Assembly: GCF_002775205.1 (NCBI RefSeq)
Contig: NC_036453.1
Location: 2,631,103-2,695,102, forward strand
DNA: 64,000 nucleotides
Direction of reading: 5' to 3'
Source: Xiphophorus maculatus
Lineage: Eukaryota; Chordata; Actinopteri; Cyprinodontiformes; Poeciliidae
Under the pieces are notes generated by a model. That model worked only from the letters and a program-made list of their open reading frames with translations, did no database searches and was not told where the DNA came from. The translations under genes and the position numbers were made by a program. Positions within the stretch are counted from its first letter, which is position 1. Each line of letters opens with the position of its first letter. Shown here one piece after another: positions 24,961-37,273 of the stretch.

Positions 24961-26948
24961 GTTCCCCTTCTTGTGAGGAGCACAGCGTGTGCTTAGCGGC
25001 AATTCAGCAAAGAAAAACAGCAACAGCCGACTACAAAGCTACACTGAGGAACAAGACATGAAAGACATGCAAATCCCCCCCAAAATAAATACTAAATTAA
25101 AGATACTACAAAAAAAAGTACAACACTCACGTAAATATTCAACACATTCTCACTCCCAACTCGTCATATTATCTGTTATTGTAGTAATCAAGTCTCAGTC
25201 TCATTTGTGAAGTATTTGGGCCTCTTGTTCTAGAATGGAACAAATCTGACCTGCGATGCAAATGGAGACTCTTATTTTATGTTTTTGGGGTGAAATCTTA
25301 TCAAACAAAACTTTCCTTTGAACAACATCGAATGTATTTCTCATCTACAAACCGGGTTTCTGCATTCGTCTTAATGTCGTAGAAAGCAGAACCATAAACA
25401 TCTGGCAACACATCTGGGTTGCCCGTGCTTATTGATCAGTACAGCATTCGACAAAAGACCGTCGCTTTTTGTCTTATTGTTTTTGATGAGTTGAGATTAA
25501 AATTTTTTTGCACCTTTGACAATTTACTTTTCACTTGTAGAAAAAAAAGACTTTTGTTCCTTTCAATAAAATTTTGTGTTTAGTTTATTGAATAGACAAA
25601 AAAGTGCAAAAAAAAAATGTATTAAAACTTTTATTGAAATATACATTTTTGTGTCTTCCCAAGTGCTTTCAACTTATTTTTACTCTGTTGGAAAAAGGCT
25701 TAAACACTCACTGATGTACAACTTCCTCCTTCCTGCTACTAGAACAACCTGCTGCGCCTCCATTCATCTAACAAGTACAAATGTTTCACAGATCCACTCC
25801 TACACTTTACACACCCAAACCTTTGTCTAAACAAACAAAAAAAAAAAAAACGTGTCCTTGCATTTTAAACTCTAACGGTTTAATATCGGAGGTGTGTTTG
25901 TGCATTCCAGGACTTCCTCTAGCTCAGAAATGCCAGCTCTCCACAGAGGCCCCTAAAACAAGAGCCCCCCGTTCCTTTGAAGCTCCTTTCTCTCTGTGGC
26001 TTTGATATGCCAGGTGTTCCTCTCAGGTACTATAGGTCACTCGCTTTTGGACACGCTGACGGTGTGTGACGTGGCCTCTTCGCTCTCGTCCCCCTGAGAT
26101 CCCTCTTCTCCTTCATGCGGAGATGTCCATCTGTTAGCTGCAGCACACACCTACTCTCTCTCTGAGCCGTCCATCCCCTTGATCTGAGCCGTCTTCTGTG
26201 ATGGAGGACGGCGGTGCAGTTCCACTCAGCCACGCTGTATCTGGCTGCCGTGCAGCTTCGACCACATGATGCTCATTTCCTCGATGTGGACCGAGATCCC
26301 GAGTCTGAAGAAGTAGTGCTGGTGTTTTGAGTGTTTTTTTTGTTGTTTTTTTAGCATAAGGTAAAAAAATATGGTGCTATCATTTTACTGAATTCCCAAG
26401 TTTGTTTGAGCCCTGAAGTCTAAAACTGTGATCTCACACTCCAGTCCTGAAGGACCAGCGACGTTCAGACGTCGCTCTGCTTCAGTTTGCCTGACTCCAA
26501 TATTAGCTTCTTGATGGAGCTCTGTAGAGTGTGGCTGCATGCTAGGGAAGCAGGCTGGTCATTGAAGTAAAGTATGTGGAACAAGGGACACCTAAAAGCA
26601 GGGGCACGGTAGGAGGGGGAAAGGTTAGGATGAAATCTAAAATAAAATTATTATTTTTTTCTTCATAGAAATAGAAAAAAAATTGAGGCGCTGCCTATTA
26701 CAAAATTAATCGTATCGTGTTTTTTAAAATTGTTTTCCGAAGTAAAAATTAAATGTTACCATTCCCAGACCCAGGGCCGGCCCAAGCCTCCATGGGGCCC
26801 TAAGCGAAATTTGGTTTTGGGGCCCTTTATTTCTGCTAACAATGTGGATCGGCTGGAATGAATAGTTAGAATATTAGATCATTCGCACACCTGCTATAAA
26901 CTTATTGCATCTCTGATAGTGCTGTTTACTTTATATATAATATATGTA
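24961..26948. other. Intergenic, repeat scraps
   Basis: CAGGGCCGGCCCAAGCCTCC at 26772 is a hAT-like terminus; a repeat piece like that at 3450 is inverted at 26415-26510. No gene. Confidence 0.45.
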
Positions 26949-27224
26949 CACTGCCTGGCCAAAAAAAAGTCGCCACCAAAAAATGGTCACACTCTCTAAT
27001 ATTTTGTTGGACCGCCTTTAGCTTTGATTACAGCCCGCATTCACTGTGGCATTGTTTCAATGAGCTTCTGCAGTGTCACAAGATTTATTTCCATCCAGTG
27101 TTGCATTAATCTTTCACCAAGATCTTGTATTGATGATGGGAGAGTCTGACCACTGCGCAAAGCCTCCTCCAGCACATCCCAAAGATTCTCAGTGGGGTTA
27201 AGGTCTGGACTCTGTGGTGGCCGT
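26949..27224 (-). pseudogene. 3' fragment of a second Tc1-like transposon, with one stop codon
   Basis: On the minus strand, PQSPDLNPTENLWDVLEEAL then continues to a TGA in place of an Arg codon after LQKLIETMP, then MRAVIKAKGGPTKY and stop, followed by the terminal sequence GGTGGCGACTTTTTTTTGGC. Only the last ~90 residues of transposase remain, joined abruptly to unrelated DNA at 27225. It belongs to a different family from the 2562 element. Confidence 0.85.
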
Positions 27225-29344
27225 CGTTATTTACGTTGCGCAGCGCTCTCACTTCCGCCTGCTTTGTTGATGAAAGCTAAGTGTTAGCAGAGAGAGATTT
27301 ATTTCCTCTTCCTTCTTCCTTGTTTCTCTAGAAACAACCAATCAGAGGCAGGAGGAGGGTTTTAGCGCTGTCAATCACAATCTTTAGCCACAATAGTAGC
27401 TCAGGGAGGAGGTGGAGGAGATTGATCTTTTCACAGATGATCTGTCTCATAACAAACTGTCATGACATAGAAAACTTTTTTTTATTAGTTATCTACTGAA
27501 GCTTGAACAAAATGCAACTACATAGTATTTTTTTACTAGAATTAAAAGTCTAGATTGGTTTATGTATATTTTACACGTTGCCTATGACTGTTGCTCGTGG
27601 GGGAGAGACCTTCCAGTAAGCTAAAACTAATAAAGAAAATGTAAGCAACCTATTTGCATACTGTTGAATGTAAGATTCATAAGCAGTAAATATTGTGCCA
27701 GTATCAGTATTGGACCAAAGAAAGTAAGGCAGTTGCAATCCTTTAAAATTGTGATGCTTTTTATGGGTCAAATAGACTCAAGGAATTGGAACAGCAGGGG
27801 AGGATTTTTTGTCATGGGGCCACAAGGTTCCTGGCGGCACCCCTGCCTAAAAGTTACAGGACTCTGGTCCAAGGAATGCAGTTTGAGACCACAGATCTAA
27901 AACAAAATCCAGATTTATTTGACCCCAATCAGTTTCAGCATCAATCTCTAAATATGATTGATCCGAGAAGAGAAAATAATGTGCAGCACAAATCAAAAAC
28001 ACACGGCTGCATTTAAATATTGACCGCCATGACTAAGCACGGTCACAGGGTGGCCGGGACCATCGTCTTCTCTCGATTAGCTATACCTGATCAAATCCGT
28101 TCAGTCCTCGCTCAGGGCTTGGCGTTTCCATCGCATGATTCATTTGTCGAGTTGTTTTGTTTGGGTGGGTGTTTCCGCTACGCCGAGTGCTTTAGTGCAG
28201 GCTCTCAAGAGTAAGCCTGTGTGTGTGATCGGTCAAAGTGGTGCAGGGAGGTTAAGGTCAAAGTAAGATAGGCGTCCAGGTTGTGGATAAGCTGCTAGAT
28301 TTGACTAATCTGACAAATGAGGGCATGCAGAGGAAGTGCAGTGACCCTGACACACAAGTAAACACCTGCTTACACTACACCGTCAGTTACGTTGTGAATA
28401 CACACACCTACAGGGAGGTCATGGAAAAGAAATACCCCTTATTGTCCCACAGTGGGTAAATCCAGGAAAGGTTAGTGCGAGGTATTGAACCACCATTGGG
28501 TAAAAGTTCAGGGCACTGCCACTACAGATACTGTCAGTTTATTCTGTGATAATGCTAATGCTAAGCTGCAGGGACAGGCAGACAGAGACTAAGCGGTTAG
28601 AGAATCTGCTCTTTTTTTCCTGTGGAAGAAAAGTAAAATAAAAGAGCACTTTGAAGAGTTTTTATGCGTATGACTGAAGAAAAGTAGCATTTCTGGATTT
28701 AAAGGTGCCTGAATTTTGCCTGCCAAGAAATCTGGGTTGCAAACTACCCAGATAAATGAGAAGACAACAGGATAAAAGGAGATATGAGATATACAAAAAG
28801 CAATATTTATATACATTTAGCCTTGTAATCAGATCTCATTCTTCAATCGCCTTTTATTAATGAATGTTCTCTAATTCTCTAAGATTTGTTTTATTTGGAT
28901 CATTTCAGAGTAGAAAGAGGGCAAATACTTCTGCATGTCACAAATTTTAGATTTTTATCATTTGAAATCTATCAGTTTCTTTCCATGTGATAATTATGCT
29001 CTACTTTGGTTGGTCCGTCACATAAAAATGCACAAAAATACAATTATGTGTGTGACTGCAATGTGATAAAACGGGGGCAAAATAACACTTTGGCGAGAAA
29101 GTGCGATTTTACTTTTGTTACCGTTTTTTTTAGATTTGAAAATCTCTTCGGTTTTGGAATTTTTAAAAGAGACCTTCATATTCATATTCTTGTTTCTATT
29201 TTTAGTCTTCTTGTTTCTGCTGTTTTTTTCTGCCTGCACAGAGTGCTGGCACACAGATAAAACTCTGACTAAACTGGTGGTTTTCATCCCTGCAATAACA
29301 TGTCTAACACTACAAACAGACTGAGACACAGAGCCAAGTGGGTA
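27225..29344. other. Intergenic beyond the mxd1 3' end
   Basis: No gene recognised. A repeat fragment is at 27815-27897. Confidence 0.45.
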
Positions 29345-29362
29345 AACAAGGGTTTCAAATAG

Positions 29363-29375
29363 TTTATTCTTTATT
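29363..29375 (-). terminator. Poly(A) signals, candidate distal 3' end of mxd1
   Basis: AATAAAGAATAAA on the minus strand (two overlapping-distance hexamers), with a GT-rich downstream region at about 29290-29330. Confidence 0.5.
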
Positions 29376-31796
29376 ATCACAACTGCTGCTCCACAATTCA
29401 TTGTCAGAGGGCGTCCCTTGACCCAACGTAGTGATTTGTTTAGAAGACAATGCTCAGATTCCACAATTTTTAAAAAGTATGAGCAGAAAAAAAACCCCAT
29501 CCTACCACTCAGGAAACAGAAAGCGGACCTTCCTGAAGAGAAAGGCGGCGGAGAGGAGGGAGTGGGTCGGGGCCCATGTTCATGGAGCGACGACACGGTG
29601 TGTGTTTTCTGTGTGAAAGAGCGCCACGGAGGAAAGGAATGACCATTTCTGTATAACATAGGCGCTTGCGCGTGGGTTTACTCATGTCGGGTCGTACTTT
29701 TGTCACCGTCTTAAGGCATGGTTAGCCATCTTGGATGGAGGTACAGAGACTCCGTCGAAGCTTAAACGACTGGTCTGACTGTAGGCTTGTTCTTCGAGAG
29801 ATTCAACACCGGCTTCTTAAGCCGGACGCTGACAGCACCGGAGGAGGGGGGTCGATTTGAGGGGCGTGGGCTGCGACCAGGCACGAGCCGACATGGAGGG
29901 CGTCGTGCTCACACACGGTAGCTGGGAAATGAATGGGCGAGTCCAGAAAACTCACAGGTGGACTGGAAGTGAAGGTGGGGGCAGTTCTAGTCGTAAACGG
30001 GAAACAGAAAAATAGCCAGACGGCATTTCTTGGCTGCCCATCCTGTGCCACCCCAAAAATGAAATTCTCTCTGAAGACAGTGACAAATACACACACACAC
30101 ACACACCCCAACACACATGGCATTTCAGTGAAACACAGCTGCCCGCTAGCCCCTCCTCTTACGTCCGTTTTCGTGTAGTAGCGGTTTCACGGTTCCTCTC
30201 CGTTGGAAAAAAAACAAACAAAAAAAACTTTAAACTTGACAAAAATAAGCAGCATGCCACACGAACAGACCAAACAATTCTAATCTAAGTTTTTCAAATT
30301 TTAGAGAGTTTTTTTTCTGTCATTGGTGTTAATGCTGTCAATGCTTTAGCTGAGCTTTACAAGTAGAGCATGCGCAAGCGGGGAGTTCCTTCAGCGTTGC
30401 GCCTCTGCGGTCTGTGTGCATTAAGGTATTTGTGACCCCCCCCCGGCTCTCCTCGCACGCCCCTATTCAGAGCCGTGCGGCCATGTTGGGAGTTCTGGGT
30501 GAGGGACAGGAGGGGGGAGGACGGGATGTTGGATCATCGCCTCCTAGAATTTGGCCACCAAATTTCTACCAGTAGAAATGCACTGGAGATCAGAACCTGC
30601 CGACTTTTCCTCCAATCTGAATCCATTAGAGGATGGAATCCAACTATTTTTGGTGTAAATATGGAATAACTTGTAATGGTTTCATGCACTTTTGTTGAGT
30701 TTAATAAAAGTCATTTGAACTTATGAGGCTGCAGGTCAACTTGTACCACCGTTTTGAAATCGATGCCCTTTGACCCCTTCATACTTTAATTTTGCGCCGT
30801 AAACAAGCCAGTTTATCCTCGTGTGTGCGCCATTTCATCCCGACACTTTCACCACGTTTACACCGCGCACTTAGCAACGTTTTTCATATCGATGAATTCA
30901 GAATCATAATTTAGGAATATCTGAACATTTGAAATATCTTTCCGTGTCAAATAATGTTTTTAGGCCAAATGTCTGAAGAGTTAGAAATGAAAGACTATTA
31001 TGAATTATTAATTGAATTTAGAGAAAATTTAGAGCTTCACTTTTCAATTTGGTAAAAAAACAAAGTGTAAAGTTAATTAAAATGCAAAGGTCTAAACAGG
31101 AAGAAAGGAGCCATGCGATATATTTATTGAATGCAGGTACAAAACGTTCAAAATGGCTTCGACGGAAGTACAGACTGACGCTCGTCAGGTACAAAAAGAC
31201 CAATGTCGGAGGGCGCCATTTTGTTAAAAATGCAGAACAGAACAACCAAATCTTCAAAGGTAAAATGCCTAGTGAACATAATGACCAGCATCCAGTCAGG
31301 GACAAATGGGGAAAATCTTTAATGATCTCAATTTGTGTTTAACCCAACTCTAATACTTCAATTCATTTTTTTTCTTTGCGTTACAATCTGTAGAAAAAAA
31401 AAAGAAGATAAAAATTTAGCAAAATCAGCAGGTCAGACCTCACAGTAAACCAGAATCGACCAGGAGAACCCTGATTGGTGCATCTCCATTGCTTCTGAAC
31501 TTTTTAATCCAGATTTTTCCAAAGTTATATTGAGTTTTATTTTGTTGTTGTTGTTGTTCCACTGTCCCCCACACCGTTAACCGGACAGGACGGCTTTTAA
31601 ACACAAGGAAATAAAAAAAAAAGAAAACAAAAACGAATCATGATGAAACTGAGCCAAATTCAACAGACAACAAACGCCTCCAGGCACAAGAGACTTTTCT
31701 AAGGATTGACTTTGCTGTGCAAACAACTACGTCGTAGGAAACTCTCCATAAAACTCACAAAAATTAACAGAAGCTATGACCAAGTATATATTTATA

Positions 31797-31827
<31 letters not shown>

Positions 31828-31899
31828 ATAGACTCATCTATATATTTAAGATATCTAATAAATACATTTGGTGATAGACATAGAACTCTTTTTGAGAAC

Positions 31900-31943
31900 T
31901 ATTTACATTAAAAGGTGTACATTTGTCCAGAAATAATAAATAA
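31900..31943 (-). promoter_or_regulatory. AU-rich element and Pumilio-type motif in mxd1 3' region
   Basis: On the minus strand, TTATTTATTATTT (31931-31943) resembles an AU-rich instability element, and 23 nt further 3' is TGTAAATA (31900-31907), a canonical Pumilio recognition octamer. Both suit a short-lived regulator such as MXD1, but function is inferred. Confidence 0.4.
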
Positions 31944-32848
31944 CTATGATGGCAAGGCAAAGGATTTTTTTTTCCTGTGGTTTTTAACATTTTAGTGCTT
32001 TTTAAGAGGAGAAAACACAGAAAACTTTGGGCCTCTCACTAAGTGTTCCCGCTAAAAAGAACAAAAAAAAAACAAACAAAAAAAAACTCCCACCCTATCC
32101 TGACCCAAACTTAACCTTCATGTAATTAATGTGACTGCCCACTTTCAAAACACACACAAAAAAAATAATCTCAGTCTCACCAGCTTCTCCTCTTTATGTC
32201 GTGGAATGTGTTCAAGTCTCTCGACTGCTTTTAGGTAGATGGGCTTTTTCCCTTCCTGTTAACAGCTGGGGCAGTGACAGATTAGCGTACAATGATGTAC
32301 TAGCACCTGGCAGGAAAAAAAAAACAAAAAACAGGTTAGTGGCCGTCGCCCCTTTACGTGGGGCGGGGAGAGGAAAAGGGGAACGCTGTAAAAACGCCAC
32401 CGTCGTCAGAGAGAGGCAGAACCCATCGGAAACCCACAAACATCTTCACAATCTCGCATCGTTTTGTTTTTTCCCTTCTCGCCGCGAATGGCAGAGGTGG
32501 ACGTTTAAAAAAAAAAAAAAAGTCACAAAAGGAGCCTGCCGGCTAAAGCTTCAGTCACCACAGGATGTATTGCTGCCGGCTCAGATAGTTTAAACTCGGC
32601 GTGCGGTCGGTCTGGTTTAGCGTCCGCAGAGTCTGCCGACTGACAAGTTTCACAAACATTCATTTCATCTGGGAGGGGGCGGGGCTTTACAAGAGACGGC
32701 GATTGAAAAAGATGACAGTTTTTCTTTACAAAAGCAATTTCAAGTGTAAGGTACCATGCACTGATGTTTCAGTGGCGAGAGGGGCAGAAAAAACGGGCCC
32801 CATGTCACCGAGGAGAGGTCTTGCAACTGGGAGAGATGGAAATGTGTG

Positions 32849-32875
32849 GGTGTGTGTGTGTGTGTGTGTGTGTGT
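32849..32875. repeat. (TG)n microsatellite
   Basis: About 13 TG units in the inferred mxd1 3' UTR. Confidence 0.95.
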
Positions 32876-33322
32876 CATACAAGAGAATAATCTCTTAGAA
32901 GTGCTTCCCATGGCTCTTGAGGCGTAGAAAAAGAGGCAGTGGGACATTGTGTGGTAACATTCTCTGGCTGAAAGTTGTGTTTCTAGAGGACGGAGAGGCG
33001 AAAAGGGGGCGGAGTGTCTTTCAAATCCCACTCGTTTGATTGGCACAGAGCGGAGAGGAGCGGAACGGGCAACGCCCTTAAGACTGACCGCTGATGATGA
33101 AGAAGAAGGAGAAGAAGAAGAAGAAGAAAAGCTGAGTGTGCATGGGGGTCTCTGAGCTGCTGCAGTTGAGTGGAAGTCAGCTGCAGAGGAGAAGAGGACA
33201 GGTGGGTGGGACGAAGGGGGCGAGGTGGAGGGGGCAGGGTCTGAGCAGGAAGAAGTGGTGAGATGTAGATTTTGGGTGGAGGTGGAGGTGGAGGTGGGTG
33301 TCAGCTCGGCGGTCCAGGCTGT

Positions 33323-33519
33323 TTATAGGCCGCAGGCCAGCTGCTTGGCCGTCTCCTGAGTGTCCTGCAGGCGCTGCAGGCTGGCGCTGGAGTAGCCCTC
33401 GTCGCTGCAGCTGCTCCGCAGGCTGCCTCGCTCGTCCCCCGAGTCGCTCACGCTGCTGGTGCTCCACTCCAGGTCACCCAGCAGGTAGTCCGTCCCCTCC
33501 ACGTCCACGTCCAGGTCCT
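33323..33519 (-). CDS. mxd1: mxd1 coding exon 6 (residues 158-222) with stop
   Basis: [19 protein letters not shown] through the C-terminal KQLACGL, TAA at 33323-33325. TTCCACAG acceptor. Confidence 0.96.
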
Positions 33520-36500
33520 CTGTGGAAGACACGGGGAAGACAAGGCGCGGTTACATGCGGTCAAGAAAGACACTCTGGCGTCGTCGGAAAATCAGGAGCT
33601 GACATGATCAGAGTCTGACAGTGGCCACTGAACTGAGAACACTCAGCTATTTAGAAAGTAAGAAAGATAGAGGTGTAAAAAAAAACTAAACAAAAGAAAT
33701 TGTACTTTTAGTAGTGTGTAGAGACATGTCTGAGGTTGGTTCATTCAGGCTGCGAGAGCAAGGGAGAGCCAGACTTTCAGAGTCAAGTCAAATTATTTTA
33801 AAAAGTACAATTAACATAATTATTTAAATTTGGGATTTTAATGGGCTGGATCTGAAGATGCTGATTTGGGGTGGAGGGCAAACATTTGTCAATTTCCTCT
33901 TTGAGAGGGGCGGTAGCTCTTCCACACTGTGAAACTCCCTGGTCTAGAACATACAGATAACAGCATTAGTAATGCTAACCTAGCTAGCTAGCTAACCTAG
34001 CTAATATACAGTATGTGCTAAATGAAGATTTAAATGTGAACTCTGTCATAATTTTGTCTTTAAAGGGGCAGTCTTATGCATTTTACAGCCACATAAAATA
34101 ATTTTATAATACCTTCAAGTATCTATGTTACTTTCAGTTATAAAACTACTGTACACCAAATATAACTTAAAAGAAACGTCATTTCGTAATTTAACGTCTT
34201 GAAATTGAGAGTCTGTCTCTTTAAAAACTCCAGCTCTTTCTGAAACTCCGCCTTTAGGGAGTCATTGCAACCCCTCAGCAACGTTTTTTCCAGTGCTGTA
34301 CTGGGAAGCGGCTTGTATAATGAGCTCAGTTGATACACAGTTCCACCAGGTGTTTGCTAATTACTGCTGGCTAGTCTGAAGGAGCCAGCAGGGCAGAGTT
34401 GCTCTGTGAGGCGAAAGCTTAGAAAGGTCAAACATTTACAAAACCTGATGATTAGAAATCAAAAACAAAACTCCGGTCTCTACAGCCCCCGATGTACAGG
34501 ATCCAACAATAAGCTACTGGCTGTCTCTTCCCACAGAACTAAAGAATACAGTGCATTGGAAGGAAAAACTCAAATTTAACTATCAAATTCAGGGATCATT
34601 GTCATTTTTTGGACGTGTAGTTCCTGAAAGGACGATTTATTTGAGCTGTGGGTCCCAGTTTGGTTGAGGTAAGCTTTCACACCGACTAGCTGGTTAATCA
34701 GTCGTTAAAGAACTGGAGTTCAGCGGCTTCGTCTACAAACTGGTGTGTTTCAGATGGAGCAACAAAACTCTAGTTGGACTTTATCCAATCAGCCTTAATA
34801 AAACCTTACTCCCTTCAAACCTGCAGCACAGCTGACTCAGGCAGTGACTCGCTCGCTGTGTTTAGTCCATCAATGCTCACGGCACAGGTCTGGATCGGAA
34901 CGTGAAGTTTTAGCCGTCACACAAGGAGAAATGTGCTGCTTCTATGAAATACAAGGACGTCAAAATGTACCTCGGCTGCATCTCTGGATGACAAAGTTTA
35001 ACCATGTGCTGATATTTTAAAAATGTCAAGTTTTTCTGATCAGCTTTGATTCCAGTTAAAAAGGTTGTTTGTTTTTTTTTGTATCTTTTGATTGAAAAAC
35101 AGCTGGAACACCTCTAGCTCCCAACCATGAGGTTACTCAGGGTGTTGCATGAATTTTGGTGGATGGATATATGCAGAGTTTCCCCCAGTGTATTACCAGC
35201 CTGGCGGGCTGCCAGGCTAGGTGTTGTTTATTTTAAATAGGGTTTTTTTTTATACATCAGTAACAGTAAAGATGAATTCAGCTATGTTTATAGTGGATGC
35301 ATCAACTGCACCATCTCTTCACCTGCCCATTGGCGTCACTCACTATTATTTCCAAATTATGATATCTGCTCAACGACCTCAGCATTTTTGTAACCTTTAA
35401 CATTTTTAACACAGAAACTCTGTGGGCTGCTAATGGACTGCTCTAGCGCCCCCTACCATTGAGCTTAGCAGTTTTTTGGGTGTAAACCCTGACATGTATC
35501 AGACTTTGAGCCTGTGTTGTTGGCGCTCACCCTGGTCAGAGTCGGACTTGTCCGAGGAGCGGGTGGAGCCGGTGCTGTCCATGCGGGTCCGCTCCACTCC
35601 CAGCTGCTCCAGGCGCCTCCTCAGGTGTCTCCGCTCCCGCTGTAACTGCTCCAAGGTGTGCTGAGCTCTCCTGTCGCTCTCCTCTAGCCTCTGAACATCG
35701 GGGCAGACAGGAAATGGAGCCCTTTAGGAGCTGCTGATACAGCCGGACAGTTTGTACCCTTTACAGTATTCAGAACCTTTGAACTTTTTCAGATTTTCTC
35801 ACACTGCAACAAAAAATTTTAGACTCAATGACTTTTAGATGCTCTGCTGTTCTACGAAGGCCTAAGAGGTTTGTAGGAGAACATTAGAGGACAAACTGCA
35901 TCATAAAGATCTACCTGGACATGGCCATCCACAAGCTTAGCAAGGAGTGTGCAGTAGAAAACTAACTCTGGGCCTCACCCTGAACCTCCGCTACTTTGTG
36001 GTGTATGGATGTTTCTCTCCAGGCGGGACAGGAAAGCTGGTCAGGGTTGACTAAGATCCAAAAGTTGGAATGGCCTAGTATAATCTGACTCAAGAGTCTA
36101 GAGGTAAGACTTTGGCGCTCTCCATCTCGTCTGAGTCTGAGCTGCTTTGTAGACAAGAAAGGGCCGAGTCTCTAGATGCTCCAGGCTGTTGGAAAGACAT
36201 TGTATTGGTCTACCACACAAAATCCCAACAATTGAAGACAGACCTTGTGAAAAAAACGCAAACACGATTGACGGAATGAATGAAATTCAATACTATTGCA
36301 AACTTAACACAACATACTAACAAATGAGCCACAGATTAAATGTGTGTTCTTTTCTCAGAATTGTTGACCAGGTGACGAGGTGAGGTCCAACAGATTTACG
36401 TCCAGTGGAGGAGCACTACAGCTTTTTGCTATGATGCGCCACTTCATATACAAGTAGAAATATTTAACAGAAATTGCTTTGGGTTCATTTCAAATGTAAT

Positions 36501-37238
36501 GGACGTGGAGATGGAAAAGAAGACGGAAAGGTTTAAAGGAAACTAAGGAGATGAGAGACAGACGGATAGAGAACAACACCCTAGGAAGTCTGCTTCTACA
36601 CCTGCAGAAAGAGAGAGAGAGAAAGAAGAAAAGCAAGAAACCATAGCAACAAACAAATGTGTTTTGCTCGTATTAGTACCTTTATATGTTCTTTGGCCTT
36701 CATCAGCAGGCTGAGGGTGGTGTGCCTGTTGGCATCTGGTCCCAAAGGAACGAGAGATTTCAAGCGCTCCAGGCACAGCCGTAGATGTGCCCGTCTGGAG
36801 AGAGAAGGCAGTAAAATTAACAAAGGGTGGGAAAAAATGATTGAACATTCAAACCAAACTATTTCCTCCTCAGAAACAGAGGCAAACAATGCCACTGCGT
36901 TTCAGTAAGTACGCATTTACCAAGCGGAGTCCACCGTTAACCTTGTGTGGGCTGAGATATTCTTGGATTTCACCGCTTTAGCGCATTCTGATCCATACTG
37001 CACGTTACTTTCCAAAGAGAGGCCGGCTACGCTCTTCAGAAAAGGACACATGGGATGAGAAATCCACCTCCTCTGCAAACGGTGCCAACAGGCGCGCGTT
37101 GTGGCTCGAGTTGCTCGGCACCACGAGCTGAACCGAATGATTTTCCTCTAAATATGGAGACGCTTCCTTCCAGCCAGCAGCGTCTTACTACGACACGCGG
37201 CTCGGGAGCGTCATTTTGAACAATCAGTGATAACCGTG

Positions 37239-37273
<35 letters not shown>

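Larger units (their letters stand above)
29345..33322 (-). other. mxd1: Probable long 3' UTR of mxd1
   Basis: No other gene is recognisable between the mxd1 stop and two tandem AATAAA signals at 29370-29375 and 29363-29368, which are followed by a TGTGTCTC...TTTGTAGTGTT downstream element. An alternative AATAAA lies near 31117-31122. The stretch includes a TG repeat (32851-32875), a GAA-rich run (33098-33131) and an ARE/Pumilio-type pair (31900-31943). The extent is inferred. Confidence 0.45.
33520..36679 (-). other. mxd1: mxd1 introns 4 and 5 (interrupted by exon 5)
   Basis: Intron 5 (33520-35530) carries one GGGGCAGTATTATG-family copy (34060-34437) and one CAGGGTTTCC-type element (35174-35491). 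Intron 4 (35691-36679) shows no recognisable feature. Confidence 0.85.

Noticed and set aside
29018..29659. 213-residue minus-strand ORF
   Set aside because: No recognisable domain, biased composition, and it spans the likely mxd1 poly(A) site; probably chance.
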